A DNA stretch of 64,000 nt from positions 35,704,929 through 35,768,928 of the forward strand of contig JALMGJ010000004.1 of the NCBI GenBank assembly GCA_023362775.1. Direction: 5' to 3'. Position 1 is the stretch's first letter. Every line of letters begins with the position of its first letter. This stretch comes from Charina bottae. Its lineage: Eukaryota; Chordata; Lepidosauria; Squamata; Charinaidae. The notes below the pieces were generated by a model, which made no database searches, was not told the origin of the DNA, and saw only the letters and a list, made by a program, of their open reading frames with translations. Below are positions 23,889 through 35,545 of the stretch, one piece after another. Both the position numbers and the translations under genes were made by a program.

Positions 23889-24198
23889 CAGCCTTTCTCA
23901 ACCTTTTAACCCTGGAGGAACCCTTGAAATATTTTTTAGGCCTCGGGGAACCCCTGCACATTCAGGCTCAAATATAGGCCAGAAGTTACAAAACTATTAT
24001 ATTTGTTTCATGTGTAGGCCTGTACATATGCATTAACAGTGTTCTTAAACTAAAAGTAAAGAATGAAACTTACCTCTTTAATGTGAAGTTGCCTGAATTT
24101 GAAATAATTTTTTAAAATAAATCATGATATCCCAGGGAACCCCTAGTGACCTCTCATAGAACCCTAGGGTTCCACAGAACCCTGGTTGAGAAACCCTG
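23889..24198. mobile_element. hAT-type MITE, 310 bp (family A)
   Basis: Ends are CAGCCTTTCTCAACC and GGTTGAGAAACCCTG, 15-bp imperfect terminal inverted repeats of hAT style. Flanks are CTCTATAG (23881-23888) and CTCTATAA (24199-24206), a one-mismatch 8-bp target duplication, the hallmark length for hAT. No transposase frame. A sister copy lies at 27326-27633. Confidence 0.85.
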
Positions 24199-24206
24199 CT
24201 CTATAA

Positions 24207-25770
24207 GATGTCCTCTGCCACCTTGGGGCTGGATCTTTGCCCATCCCAACTCTTTTGGGTAGCCAGAGGTGGAGGTGGTTTTCTGGATATGGATGATTGT
24301 TAATGCTTCATTGCAGGAGAAGTTCTAAAGGAGATTGTGGTGGAGCTACTCTTTAAGAGGTCCTTCCTGGATCCAGAATAGTTAGTCAACAACCTAAAAA
24401 GACAAGGCTGTTAAGATAGTGGTGAGGGATCAACTATTAAGCACCTCAGAGGAAACAGTTTATCTAGACCAGAGCTTTCCAAACTTTTCATGTTGGTGAC
24501 ACACCTCTTAGACGTGCATCATTTCGCGACACAGTAATAACAGGGCTCCCAGCCCCCGGCCCACGCGATTGGCTCCTGGGTGGAAACCCCACCCCGCGGC
24601 CCACGCGATTGGCTCCCAGGTGGAAACCCCGCCCCGCGGCCCATGTAATTGGCTTCCGCCTTGGGCGGGGCAGGGTTGCCCTGCCCTGCCCCGCCCTGCA
24701 ACTGCCCTGCCCTGCCCGGCCTTTCCTCTGCCAAGAAAAGCTGCGGTCGTGAGGTGAAAAAGCCTCAGATCACTGCAAAAAGTGACGGTGGGGGGACGCC
24801 CCGGGGTGTAAAATATCCACGCCAATCAGCTGTGCAGCGGGGAGGAGGCACACCTCCACCTCCCGGCCGCACAGCTGATCGGCGCAGATATTTTCCACCC
24901 TGGGGCGTCCCCCCCGTCACTTTTTGCGGTGATCCGAGGCTTTTTCGCGAGCCGCCAGCGGCGCTTCCGGGTTTCTGCGTGCTGTGGCGGCGTCGGCGTC
25001 GGCGTCCTGGAACCCGGAAGCGCTGATGGCCCACGGCTGCCACGCGGTGTGCCATCAGCGCTTCAGGGTTCTTGTGCGACACACTTGGGGCCCCCAGGTG
25101 ACACAGTATTGTGTCGCGACACACAGTTTGGAAAGCCTTGATCTAGACCCTGGCCAGTCAGGATTCACAGCTGGCCATGGAATGGAGACATTACTAGTGG
25201 ATGGGAGGAGAGTGCCTGTCATGGTCCATCAACCATGGTATCCTTCTGGACCATCTACATGGGTTAGGGATTTGAGGCAATGTTCTGCGGTGGTTCCACT
25301 CCTTTCCCATTAGGTGGTTCCAACTGGGGGGTGGAGAGAAGAAAAAGTCAGCTCAGTGGCTGCTCCCTTGTGGGGTGTCACAGGAGTCAGTCCGCTCCTC
25401 CCTACTATTTAATATCTATGTGGAGTTACTGGGAGAGCTTATCTAACAGTTTGGGGCTTGGTACCATCAGTATACCGGTGATAGTCAGATTTACACTGCC
25501 ACCCCAGGGCATGCTGGTGATGCTGTTGAAGCCTTGTCCTGCTCTTTGGAGAGCGTGAGAGTCTGGATGGGAGAGGACAGGCTAGAACGGAACCCTAGCA
25601 AGACAGAGTTATTGTTCATCCATCAAGGTTCTCTGTATGCTCCAGTGGTGTCTCTTGATGCAAAAGCATTCCCATGAAAGAGCAGTTCCACAACTTGGGG
25701 GTCCTCCTGGACTTGTGGCTTCAGCTGGTCTATCAGTTGTGGCCCTATCTGGGGTGAAAGGATTTTGCTA
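24207..25770 (+). mobile_element. Diverged LINE L2 (RT region), interrupted by a hAT element
   Basis: Broken frames match the L2 copy at 30.0-31.7 kb: YLDPGQSGFTAGHGMETLLV parallels that copy's YLDPFQSGFRPGYGTETALV. Further on, DNA for a GVSQ-type box, a LFNIYVELLGELI-like stretch and a QYTGDSQIYT stretch (where YADD is expected) can be followed to about 25500. The tyrosine and acidic residues of the catalytic box are degraded. The hAT at 24470-25140 sits in the middle. Many frameshifts; inactive and older than the hAT. Confidence 0.7.
24470..25140. mobile_element. GC-rich hAT-type non-autonomous transposon, 671 bp, with internal hairpins
   Basis: Left end CAGAGCTTTCCAAAC, right end GTTTGGAAAGCCTTG (13/15 complementary). 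Perfect 8-bp target duplication ATCTAGAC at 24462-24469 and 25141-25148. The interior is unusually GC- and CpG-rich. It holds a 40-bp direct repeat (GGCCCACGCGATTGGCTCC and variants, near 24558, 24598 and 24638) and an inverted repeat with ~100-bp arms (24743-24846 and 24858-24955). Two smaller palindromes follow, around GCGCTTCCGGGTT/AACCCGGAAGCGC and AGCGCTGATGGC/GCCATCAGCGCT. No transposase. Same TIR family as 31808-32097. Confidence 0.85.
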
Positions 25771-25992
25771 CAGTGACCCATGACTTTGTCACCACCCACT
25801 TGTAAATATTTCAGTATTAAAACCTGACTAGCCATGATCAGTTCAGAGACTGAACCTTTAAATGTGGCTTGTGGTGCTCACTTTGAGTCAATCATTCTAA
25901 AATGCTCAGGTTCTTTCATCTTTTACTCTCCATACAGAACAATAAGGAATGTTCACTCCATACAGAAGAATAAGGGTTTAAGTTGACTTTAA

Positions 25993-26131
25993 GGTAAAGG
26001 TAAAGGTTCCCCCCGCACATTTGTGCAGTCGTGTCCGACTCTAGGGGCCGGTGCTCATCTCCGTTTGTTAGCCGAAGAGCCAGCGTTGTCCGAAGACGCT
26101 TCCACGGTCATGTGGCCGGCATGACGCGCAC
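25993..26131 (-). mobile_element. Sauria SINE, 3' fragment
   Basis: Reverse complement of the SINE 3' half: begins (plus strand) AAGGTAAAGGTAAAGGTTCC and continues through the GTGCAGTCGTGTCCGACTCT block to about 26131, where homology stops. The tRNA-like head is missing, consistent with 5' truncation. Confidence 0.85.
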
Positions 26132-27317
26132 TTTAGTTATACACAAAAGGAGTTACTTTCTGCACATCGTCCCTTTTCCCCTACAATAATTCTTACAGAG
26201 TGAGATGAGACAGTGTGGGATGGCAGCTTCTTAAAGGTAAAAATGGTGTTTTGCTATTTCATTACTATTCATATTTTTAAGAAGCTATTCCCATCCTGCT
26301 TACAAAATCATCAAGACTAAAACCAGCATTGTCATTATTACAGTGTAAATCAAGAGACTCCGACATTCTATGACAATATGTAGTACAGACTGCAACAGAT
26401 TCTTGTCCTTATTCCCCACCCCAATTTAATCTTGACATAAAAGGTTTTTTGACCAGTGCCTGTAATTTATATTCTGCAGGGCTGATACACATTTCCCACG
26501 ATTTGCCTCCAGCCAGGTCTGACACCTTTAAAGCTTCGAACGATAATGCCACATTGTGAAGACAAAAGGAAAGTACATTGAAGATGTACCTGAATAGCAG
26601 AAAGAAAAAGAATCACATTGCCAAGTGTCGCTTAGCAACATGATATATGAAGAATATCTATAAGAAGAACCTACCACAAGACTGGACACTTCTGAATTTT
26701 CATCTGAATACTGCCCCATGATTCCTTCCTGCTCAATTACATTTTAACATGTTTAGAAGGAAGAATGCTTGATTATTTAGATTAGCTTGGAAAAACGCTC
26801 TTTCCATTCCAAACAACAGTGTCCTACTATCGCTGTTTGTTTAGGATCTTTCGACCAGATTTGCATAATTTACAAATGCAAAACTTATTGATATTTCCTA
26901 TCATATCAACTCAGTCCCATAAAAGGTACATTTTTAGGTTACCATTGGGTGATTTTGTACCTGAAATCTTATCTCTGCATTAAATTATAACTTCCATGAC
27001 AGGTGAGACTAGGTGGGAGAAAGCTATGGCACTTAAACATAGCCACATCATAGAAATGCTTATGATTCTGATTTATTATTTATGTTGTCTATAACCACTA
27101 GGTGATGAAAAAATATTCAAACCTGGCAGATGTATAAATTTTTTAAAAAAAATAGGGAGGAAGAAGAATGAAAGAGAAGGTCAGTCCAGAAAAACAGAGG
27201 AACCAATTATCAAGTGCAAGTTCATTTCAATCATGAGCAGGAAGGGATGTTTCCTGCTCAGGTACTACTGTATTTCTTTTACAATGCCCCTTTATCTCAT
27301 GTTTCTGATAGGCTAGC
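26132..27317. other. Unrecognised sequence
   Basis: No gene or repeat recognised. Short motif-free frames only. Confidence 0.4.
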
Positions 27318-27325
27318 TGCTAGAG

Positions 27326-27633
27326 CAGCCTTCCTCAACCTTTTGACCCTAGAGGAACCCTTGAAATATTTTTCACGCCTCAGGAAACCCCTGCACATTC
27401 AGGCTCAAATATAGGCCAGAAGTTACAAAATTATTATATTTGTTTCATGTGTAGGCATATACATATGGATTAACAGTGTTCTTAAACTAAAAGTAAAGAA
27501 TGAAGCTTACCTCTTTAATGTGAAGTTGCCCAAATTTGAATAATTTTTTTAATAAATCGTGATCTCCCAGGGAACCCCTAGTGAGCTCTCGCAGAACCCG
27601 AGGGTTCCACAGAACCCTGGTTGAGAAACCCTG
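27326..27633. mobile_element. hAT-type MITE, 308 bp (family A, second copy)
   Basis: Nearly the same sequence and orientation as 23889-24198. Ends CAGCCTTCCTCAACC and GGTTGAGAAACCCTG; flanks TGCTAGAG (27318-27325) and GGCTAAAG (27634-27641) match at 6 of 8 positions, a decayed 8-bp duplication. Confidence 0.82.
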
Positions 27634-27662
27634 GGCTAAAGAAATGGGCATGCTTTGAAGTA

Positions 27663-27990
27663 AAAAAGTAAAGGTTCCCCTGCACAGTCGTGTCCAACTC
27701 TAGGGGCCAGTGCTCATCGCCGTTTGTTAGCCGAAGAGCCAGCACTTTCCGAAGATGCTTCCGCAGTCATGTGGCCGGCATGATGCGCGCGGAACGCTGT
27801 TACCTTCCCACCGAAGTGGTACCTATTTATCTACTTGCATTTGCATGCTTTCGAATTGCTAGGTTGGCAAGAGCTGAGGCGAGTGTGGGAGTTCACTCCG
27901 TCATGCGGCGCTCGGGTCTCGAACCTCCGAACTTGCGACCTTCTGATCAACAAGCCTGGCATCTTAACCGCTGAGCCATTGCGCCCCCTA
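27663..27990 (-). mobile_element. Sauria SINE, full length, with target duplication
   Basis: Minus-strand copy: on the plus strand it starts at the tail (AAAAAGTAAAGGTTCCCC) and ends at the tRNA-like head (TGAGCCATTGCGCCCC). The 10-bp repeat CTTTGAAGTA flanks it at 27653-27662 and 27991-28000. It inserted 30 bp from a hAT MITE. Confidence 0.9.
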
Positions 27991-28000
27991 CTTTGAAGTA

Positions 28001-30040
28001 GTGGTTGGCAAATACTGGTCCTAATGGATTTCATTAAGGGCCTCATTATCCTCCTCCCCCAAATAATTCAAGCATTGAGGTCATCTTGTGTTTAATTAGG
28101 AGATTCACCTCCACCAAGCAATTCCGGCAGGACCATATACTGAAAGTGGAAAATACAGTTATAAATGGGTGAGACCACAGTATATTTGAAACTTAAGTGT
28201 AAAACCCTTAAAGTTATGATCAGAAGGGAAGAAATTCAAGGAACAATGCGGTGTAAAGGAATAATATGATCTTAGTCAAAGCCAGATAGAGGCCACTAGG
28301 AAATTCCAGGATTGTAAGCAGGAGTAGAAAAGAAAAAAGCCTTCAGAAGAAAGCAAACCACTTCTGTATTGTAGCCACTTTTACCATTAAATCAGGAAAG
28401 GTCAAGAGTCAAAGAAAAATAGGCTCTGTTTCATTCCACAATACTGGTTATTACCTATAAAGTAAGTTCCTTGCTTAGAATTGGGTGATCTCTAAATTTA
28501 ATTAATTTTAAAAAATCAATATCAAAAATGGTTTTTCATATGTCTTTGGGAAGGGGTCTGCTTAAGCTTTCCTCTCAGAGCATCGTTCAGCTGAAAAGAT
28601 ATAATCAGAATTAAATCAATTGCTATAATAGTATGTTTTTTATCACACTTACCAGTTAACCACAGTATCCATTGGCACCAGGGCTACTGCACACCATGAA
28701 ATGAGCCCCACAGCTTTCAAACATAAATTAAGATAAACATATTTTTGAATGATAGCTTATTTCAAGATTTCAGGGTTCTCATGCAATTACTTTGAGATAT
28801 GACACAAGAACACTAAAATCTCTCAAGCTGTATATATATATAAAATCTGTTTTGGCCATTGCATTAAATCACGCAATTATGCCCAGGGTCTGAAAAACTG
28901 CCTTATAGCTTCAATCTGATAGCAAACATTGAGGGACGATGCTTTTCAAATTGTTATTCCTTTAGTATCTGTTAACTAAATGTCATGTTTTTCTCCATTC
29001 TGAATACTGCTTTCAATTAAGGCAGTCTATACCTTTAACCAATTACTCCTTAACTGACCCTAACAATTTATCCACCTTGGATGCACTATAGGTTTCTGCT
29101 AGGCAGGCAGAAAAATGTAAAGAAGAGGTAATTATTTTATGCCAGTTACCTTGAGCACATGCTGAACTTCAAATTATAAATTCACCAATGAGAGTGTTGT
29201 TAGTGAACTTGCCCACCTCACTGCTCATTCTATCTTCACTGCTTATCTCAGTTTGAAGCAAAACGTCTTTCCATTGTGCTTGAGAAATTCCCTTCCCATC
29301 TACCTGGCAAGGAGAGAAACATAAAGAGGAAGGAAAGACAAGCCACTTCAGAGCTTTCTTCAGCTGGATGTCCATCTCACTTTAGGGCCATTACAGTTAA
29401 CTGCTTTGTGGGAAAGACCCTGTTCACGGCTTGTTTTTGAAATATATATATACTGTTCATAGTAATTTACAATGTTAAGAAAGGTTGCAAATGCATAATC
29501 AAAGAAAGGTCTGATTATGCCATCAGCTACTTGGTTTTCCACAGTGCTGAAAGCTTTCAACTTCTGAATATACTCTATCAGCTTTGGCACGAGGCAATTG
29601 TCTGATGATCACCTATTTGGTAATAATGATGGTAATGGTGACCACATCTATTTGTATAACACCAGATATAGTATTTTGCAGAGCTTGCAAAATGAGGATC
29701 TTCTATCCCAGGAGCCTACAAACAAATATTCTTCCCATCAGGTTGCATGGCCTGAGTCTGCTGGCAAAGGAATATCCAAGACACAGCCCTGGACTAGAAT
29801 CACAGGGTGAAGCTGTGAGCGGTGCTGCTGATCCATGATTTATGGGAAGGCAAACTGTCTGGGTGACTAAAGAGACCAAAACCACACAGTGCGATAACTT
29901 CTTCATGTGGGACCCTCCAGGCACTTCAGGTTCCAGAGAACCTATTGCCTTGGCAGGACCCTATGACCAAGTTTTGGTAGTAAAAAGTTATATTGTAAAT
30001 GTAATATACAAACATAAAGCAACAAACATAAAGCATCCTT
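28001..30040. other. Unrecognised sequence
   Basis: No host gene or transposon recognised before the L2 element starts. Short (TA)n at about 28829-28840. Confidence 0.4.
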
Positions 30041-30044
30041 GAGA

Positions 30045-31717
30045 TAGGGGGCATTTCTGGCTGCCTTTAAGGAGGCACTGGTGCACCCCCTCCTCAAGAA
30101 ACCGACTCTGGACCCTACTGTACTGGACAATTTTCGTCCAGTCTCCCACCTCCCCTTTTTGGGGAAAGTGGTTGAGAAAGTGGTGGCCTTGCAACTCCAG
30201 AGGGTTCTGGATGAAACGGATTATCTAGACCCCTTTCAGTCAGGTTTCAGGCCCGGATATGGGACAGAAACAGCATTGGTCGCACTTATGGATGATCTCT
30301 GGCGGGAACGGGATGGGGGCAGTGCATCCATCCTTGCTCTTCTTGACCTCTCAGCGGCTTTCAATACCATGGACCATGGTATCCTTTTGGGGCAGCTCAG
30401 GGAGTTGGGGGTGGGTGGCGCGGTTCTGCGCTGGTTCACCTCCTTCCTCCTGGGCCGGTCCCAATCGGTGGTGATAGGGAGCGAGAGATCCGACCCTCGG
30501 CTCCTCCTTTGTGGGGTGCCGCAGGGTTTGGTTCTCTCTCCACTCCTCTTCAACATCTACATGAAATCACTGGGTGAGATCATCCGTCACCATGGGCTGA
30601 GGTATCATCAATACGCTGATGATACCCAATTATACATCTCTGTCCCGGGTGAGGTAAGTGATGCTGTGACTGCCCTCTCTCAGTGCCTGGGGGCTGTGGG
30701 GGTTTGGATGGGGAACAACAGGCTTCAACTGAACCCTGGTACAACAGAGTGGCTGTGGGTTAAAGGCTCCTCTGTATCCGGGAAATTGTCATCTTTAGTT
30801 CTGGATGGGGTTGCACTGCCCCAGACAGACCAGGTGTGGAATCTGGGGGTCCTTCTGGACTCACGACTCCTGCTCGAAGAGCGGGTGGCAGTTGTGGCCA
30901 GGAGGGCCTTTGCTCAACTTCGTGTTGTGCGCCAGTTACGCCCTTTCCTGGATCGGGAAGCCCTCTGAACAGTCACTCATACCCTGGTCATCTCCCATAT
31001 AGACTATTGCAATGCACTCTACATGGGGCTACCCTTGAAGAGTATCTGGAAGCTACAGCTGGTCCAGAATGCGGCCGCGCGGGCCATTCTTGGTGCCCCA
31101 AGATCGGCAAATGTAACACCTTTGCTGCGCGAGCTGCATTGGGTACCAGTTTGCTTCCAGGTCCAATTCAAAGTGTTGGTTATCACCTTTAAAGCCCTAC
31201 ATGACATGGGTCCAGGTTACCTGAGGGACCATCTCATCCCTATTACATCGACCTGTCCCACCCGATCTTGCAAAGAGGGCATGTTACGGACCCCGTCTGT
31301 AAGAGAATTCCATTTGGTGGGGTCCAGGAGGTGGGCCTTCTCTGCAGCGGCTCCCGCCCTTTGGAACATTCTGCCCCAGGAGGTGAGGCAAGCCCCATCA
31401 CCCCTGACCTTCCGGAAGAACCTGAAGATCTGACTCTGCCACCTCGCTTGGGGCGGGTCAGGGAGTCGTTATTCCTGGGGATGGCTGGCGCCTTAGAGTG
31501 CTCCTCACATACATATGAACTGAATTAGATCTTTTACTGCCACCTGGATTTTATTTTTTATTTTTTATATTTATATCTTGTATTTGTATGTATATTTTAT
31601 ATACTATTTATGGTTATTGTTTTTAACTTGTTAGCTTTATTGTAAACCACCCAGAGTCCCTCTTCTGGGGGGAGATGGGCGGTGGCAAAATTTGAAAAAC
31701 AAATAAATAAATAAATA
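30045..31717 (+). mobile_element. LINE L2, 5'-truncated, RT and 3' end well preserved
   Basis: An L2-clade LINE missing its endonuclease and 5' half. It carries the RT domain, the C-terminal segment and the 3' UTR (TTGTAAACCACCCAGAGTCC ... GGAGATGGGCGG) ending in AAATA/AATAA repeats at 31699-31717. Only one premature stop interrupts the coding region. It is the best L2 in the window and the reference for the diverged copies at 24.2-25.8 kb and 61.2-63.1 kb. Confidence 0.85.
30081..31433 (+). pseudogene. L2 ORF2, reverse transcriptase and C-terminal region
   Basis: Frame 30081-30968 encodes RT: DNFRPVSHLPFLGKVVEK (fingers), DPFQSGFRPGYGTETALV, LLDLSAAFNTMDH (motif A, first catalytic Asp), GVPQGLVLSPLLFNIYM (motif B) and YADD (30612-30623, motif C), then the thumb. 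A TGA at 30966-30968 breaks it. The same register resumes, with DYCN at about 31002-31013 and GLPLKSIWKLQLVQNAAARA from 31026, and ends naturally at 31433 after LTFRKNLKI. The catalytic residues are intact. The endonuclease is missing, so it cannot retrotranspose itself. Confidence 0.85.
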
Positions 31718-31807
31718 TTAGAACATCTGTTCTCTTTCCATTTTAGCCTCCCACAGGATCCTAGTGAAACCATTCTGTGTATGAGCATTAACTTTGTTTG
31801 CCTAAAG

Positions 31808-32097
31808 CAGAGCTTTCCAAACTTTTAATGTTCGTGACACACTTTTTAGACATGCATCATTTCATGACACACTCTTACAGCAGGGCATCTTTTCGTGACA
31901 CACTCTTACAGCAGGGCACAAGGCAGGCACTAGGACCTGCGTGGAGTCACAGCAGGTTTGGAGGCAGCCAGGCACAAGGCAGGCACTACGACCTGTGTGG
32001 AATCCTGGCAGGGCTCGGAGGCAGCAGCAGCCGCGACACACCCAGACACTGCAGCCAACACACTAACATGTCCCGACACAGAGTTTGGAAAGCTCTG
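31808..32097. mobile_element. hAT-type non-autonomous element, 290 bp (same TIRs as 24470-25140)
   Basis: Perfect 15-bp terminal inverted repeats (CAGAGCTTTCCAAAC ... GTTTGGAAAGCTCTG). Flanks GCCTAAAG (31800-31807) and GTCTAAAG (32098-32105) form a 7/8 target duplication. The interior is not that of the 671-bp relative: it has a ~32-bp repeat around CGTGACACACTCTTACAGCA and a ~57-bp repeat around GGCACAAGGCAGGCACTA. Shared ends with different cargo suggest one transposase mobilised both. Confidence 0.85.
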
Positions 32098-32105
32098 GTC
32101 TAAAG

Positions 32106-34258
32106 AATATGTATCTAGCCAACGTGGTTCAATTTTTCCTGTCCTTCCTGGTTCCCCAACCCCCCAAGAGAGGCACCACACTGGATACTGCACTGAGCCT
32201 GGGTGCCTGCCCCAGGCAGTGCAAGTGCTGCAACTCTGCACCTCTTCTAATTTTTGCAAGAGGACACTTTGTGATGGGAGGCCAGCACAGCATACTGTGC
32301 AGCTTGCAGTAACTGTTTTTTATTAGATTGCCAAAGAGATTTCAGTCCCCATATAGCTAAGTGTGAAATGGACTGGTGGGAGAGGAATAAGCCCGCTAGC
32401 CAGCCTTCTGTGCTCGGAGGTGGAGGGAAGAGAGAGAGAGAAGGAACAGGAGCAGATTGACTGTGTTTAATGAGGCGTGTGTGTGTGCACTTAGGCAGTT
32501 CCATTGCAGACAAGAGAGGGGAGGGGAAGAGAAGCTGGAACTGGTGGCTGAAACCTGTTGTTGCCCAATTTATATAACATCCCGAGGTGTATCACAGTGC
32601 ATCTGACAAGGCCAGCACGAGACACCTGGCTGCGTGAGCAAAGGGAGGTCCTTCCATTCTCTGTGCAAAACCCAACTAGAGGGACCCAACCTTTAGATCC
32701 TCCTCCATTCCTGAAGGTAGCAAGTTGGTTTATGGAGACCAGGACAGGCTGGTGGTGGAAGATTTGTTTCCCAACATAGACAAGTGACTAGCTTGAGAGA
32801 GTTGAATCATGGCCTCTAGTGGTAAAGGCAGTCTCTATGATCTCATACTGTATATGTGTTTACAAATTCCAAACAATAAATATTTTAAGTGATGGGAAGG
32901 AAGAGGAAATATTCATTTAATTAGATTGAGCACTGTTCATTGAAGAAGTCTATTCATACATAAAAACCAAGCAGAGAAAAAATGAGAAATAATACTAGGT
33001 GTATATGCAGGTAAATGTTGATTATAAAGAAGTTTTCTCCCAAGGCTGAAGTCAGCTGTAAATAGAGTACAAAGGAGTTTTAAAAGACAAACTTTCAGTG
33101 TCATCCATAATCACAGTTCATGCCAAGGACTACTTTCTCAAAGCAGCTTCTCAAGTCTTGTGATTTGCAGCAGCGCACTTCTTATTACAGGATACATTAT
33201 GCAGAAACTCTCTGCTATATGATGGGACACGGCAACCCTGCTGTGAGAATGCCGATCAGCACTTCTTTTAAGGCCTTTTCTCAATTGTCAGCAAAGTATT
33301 TTTTTAAGGTTAAAAGGTGTAAAATTATTCTGAAATGCTTTTCTGACCTGTCGTCTTTCACACTTTAAAAAGCCAGCGTTCGTTTTTCTTCCACCTATTT
33401 TTTTTTGTTGTTGTTGTTAATGGATATATAAGAATAAGTCCTGGCAGCAGCAATAAATCACATTAGAAAAATAAATTCACCTTCTGTTTTATTACATATC
33501 CATAAATGTCTGCATAAAATGTCTGCAGATAGCTCTATCTGATAGACTGCAGACTAATTTTAAGTGCAGGCATATTTCAATCCTTTTGCCCTTTTACTGG
33601 TTTTATTGACCTCTGTTTTGAAGTGCAATTAATGGCAAAAAGACTACTTTATAAACTCTCATCTATATTTTATTATAGGATCCAATGACACACTACACAA
33701 AGTAGAAGTCAAATTTATTAGTTATTTAAAAAAAAACACCACTGTGGAGGTGTAATTTCCACATAAACTATCACTCTAAAAACACTACCTGAAGTTTGAT
33801 AGAAATAATGCTGGATATCCAAAGGATAAAAGGCAGAGAAGAAGCAGAGTATATTTTCTCGGAACTTGTGGCTAATCATCTTTTTTTTTCACATTGCTTA
33901 ACTTTGATTTTCCAGGCTGCATAAATCATTGAAAGTGAATAATCCTATAATTTTACTTCTAAATCCAAGAAGTCCCCAACCCCATTGTATGTGGTTTAAG
34001 ATTTTCATTTGTAATTATTTATACTCCAATACAAGGGCAAACCATTTTGAAACTCCTTTTAGATTATGTCCCATGGGATATTTTCTATGGCTGTGCAATG
34101 CTGTGGATCTGATTCCAAAAAGCTTCAGAATGTATAGGGACATGAAAGTTACATCAGATTGTAAGATTTAAAGCAGCCACATTTCCCCCAGTAGAATAGT
34201 CCCAGGAAAAGATGCAGCTGTTTTAAAGAGTTGCAGACAAGTGCTATATTCATGCTCC
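32106..34258. other. Unrecognised sequence
   Basis: No gene or clear element recognised. Short GTT triplet run near 33407-33418. Confidence 0.4.
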
Positions 34259-34274
34259 TACATGGTCTGCATGT

Positions 34275-34594
34275 AAGGGGCGTGGTGGCTCAGCGGGTAA
34301 GACGCCAGGCTTGTCGATCGGAAGATCGCAAGTTCGGAGCTTCGAATCCCTAGCCCTGCGTGAAGGAGTGAGCTTCCGCACTAGCCCTAGCTCTTGCCAA
34401 CCTAGCAATTTGAAAGCATGCAAATGCAAGTAGATTAATAGTAGGTAACAGCGTTCCGCGTGCGTCATGCCGGCCACATGACCGTGGAAGCATCTTTGGA
34501 CGATGCTGGCTCTTCGGCTAACAAACGGAGATGAGCACCGGCCCCTAAAGTCGGACACGACTGCACAAATGTGCGGGGGGAACCTTTACCTTTA
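34275..34594 (+). mobile_element. Sauria SINE, with target duplication
   Basis: Starts GGGGCGTGGTGGCTCAGCGG; A- and B-box regions are present and the tail is GAACCTTTACCTTTAC. Flanked by TACATGGTCTG at 34259-34269 and 34593-34603. A short gap in the middle (near 34439) removes part of the TAGGTACCACTTCGGTGGG segment seen in other copies. Confidence 0.9.
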
Positions 34595-34849
34595 CATGGT
34601 CTGAAGCACCTTGTTAGAACTGCAACTGAAGCACTGCATAGTTCCAGTATTTTAGGGAGTTGCATAATCAGACCTAAATAAATCAACTCAGTCTTGTAAT
34701 TATGACAGATAATAATGTATTACAAAGATCTGTCAGTGATTAAAGTCCTATTACTCCATTAAATGCCTAGTCTGTGCTAAAAAGCAAAGGAAAATGGGGT
34801 GGGTGGGTGAACCATACAAAGAAGTAATATTGAACAAAAATATTCAAAT

Positions 34850-34995
34850 AAATAGCCAAATCAATGTCTTGGATAGACATAATTTCCTTATGTTCTGAAA
34901 AATCAAAAGATAAACATAAAAAAAATTAAATCAGCTGTTTGGCTGATGTGCACAGTTACAGAAAACAAATCCATTTTCCTGTATATTTCCCAGAG
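34850..34995. repeat. Unclassified interspersed repeat (related to 46390-46560)
   Basis: Shares CCTTATGTTCTGAAAAATCA and a following segment around AGCTGTTTGGCTGATGT with 46390-46560, with upstream (AATG(T/C)CTTGG(A/T)AGA) and downstream (ATATTTCCCA) similarity. No coding signal, no obvious ends. Confidence 0.55.
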
Positions 34996-35545
34996 AGTAC
35001 AAAAAGGAGGATGCTAATTAGTCAGTACTATAATCCACTCTGAAATTGCGGGACCCTCTGTGCACATTTGAGGCTTCCAGGGATAAGGGGAGTGGATTTG
35101 CTCTCCTCTCCTGCCTCTAACAGCTTCCTGCATATCTCCAAAATCTACTCTGGGTGGTTATGAGGCTCTCTAGAGCCAATTTTGATAGTCCCAGTTTTGC
35201 TGACAGGAGAAGTTTCATCAGCAGCAACATCTTTCTGAATGTCACTCTGTGAAAGCAGGAGCTCCCTACTCATGCCAGCATACTGTAGGTCCATGCAGAA
35301 GAGGAAAGGATGTGTTAGATACCAGAAAGGGCTATTTAACACTGTAAATAGTTCTCAATACTACCTTTTACAACCCCAACCCTGAATATGATGGTTCCCT
35401 CCTCCCACGATGCTCTAAAGATCAGAAATCGAATTTTGCAGGCTTTTGCCTGGCTCAAACAACTAACAGGCTAAACCTCCTTATTCTAAATGGTGCCCTT
35501 GAAGGTGACCACCCAGCTGAATTCACCTACCTCTCCGGCTCCAAA

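Noticed and set aside
24508..25313. Several GC-rich open frames over 100 codons on both strands
   Set aside because: They lie in the GC-rich hAT element, where stop codons are rare by composition. No domain, no conserved start, and frames exist on both strands.
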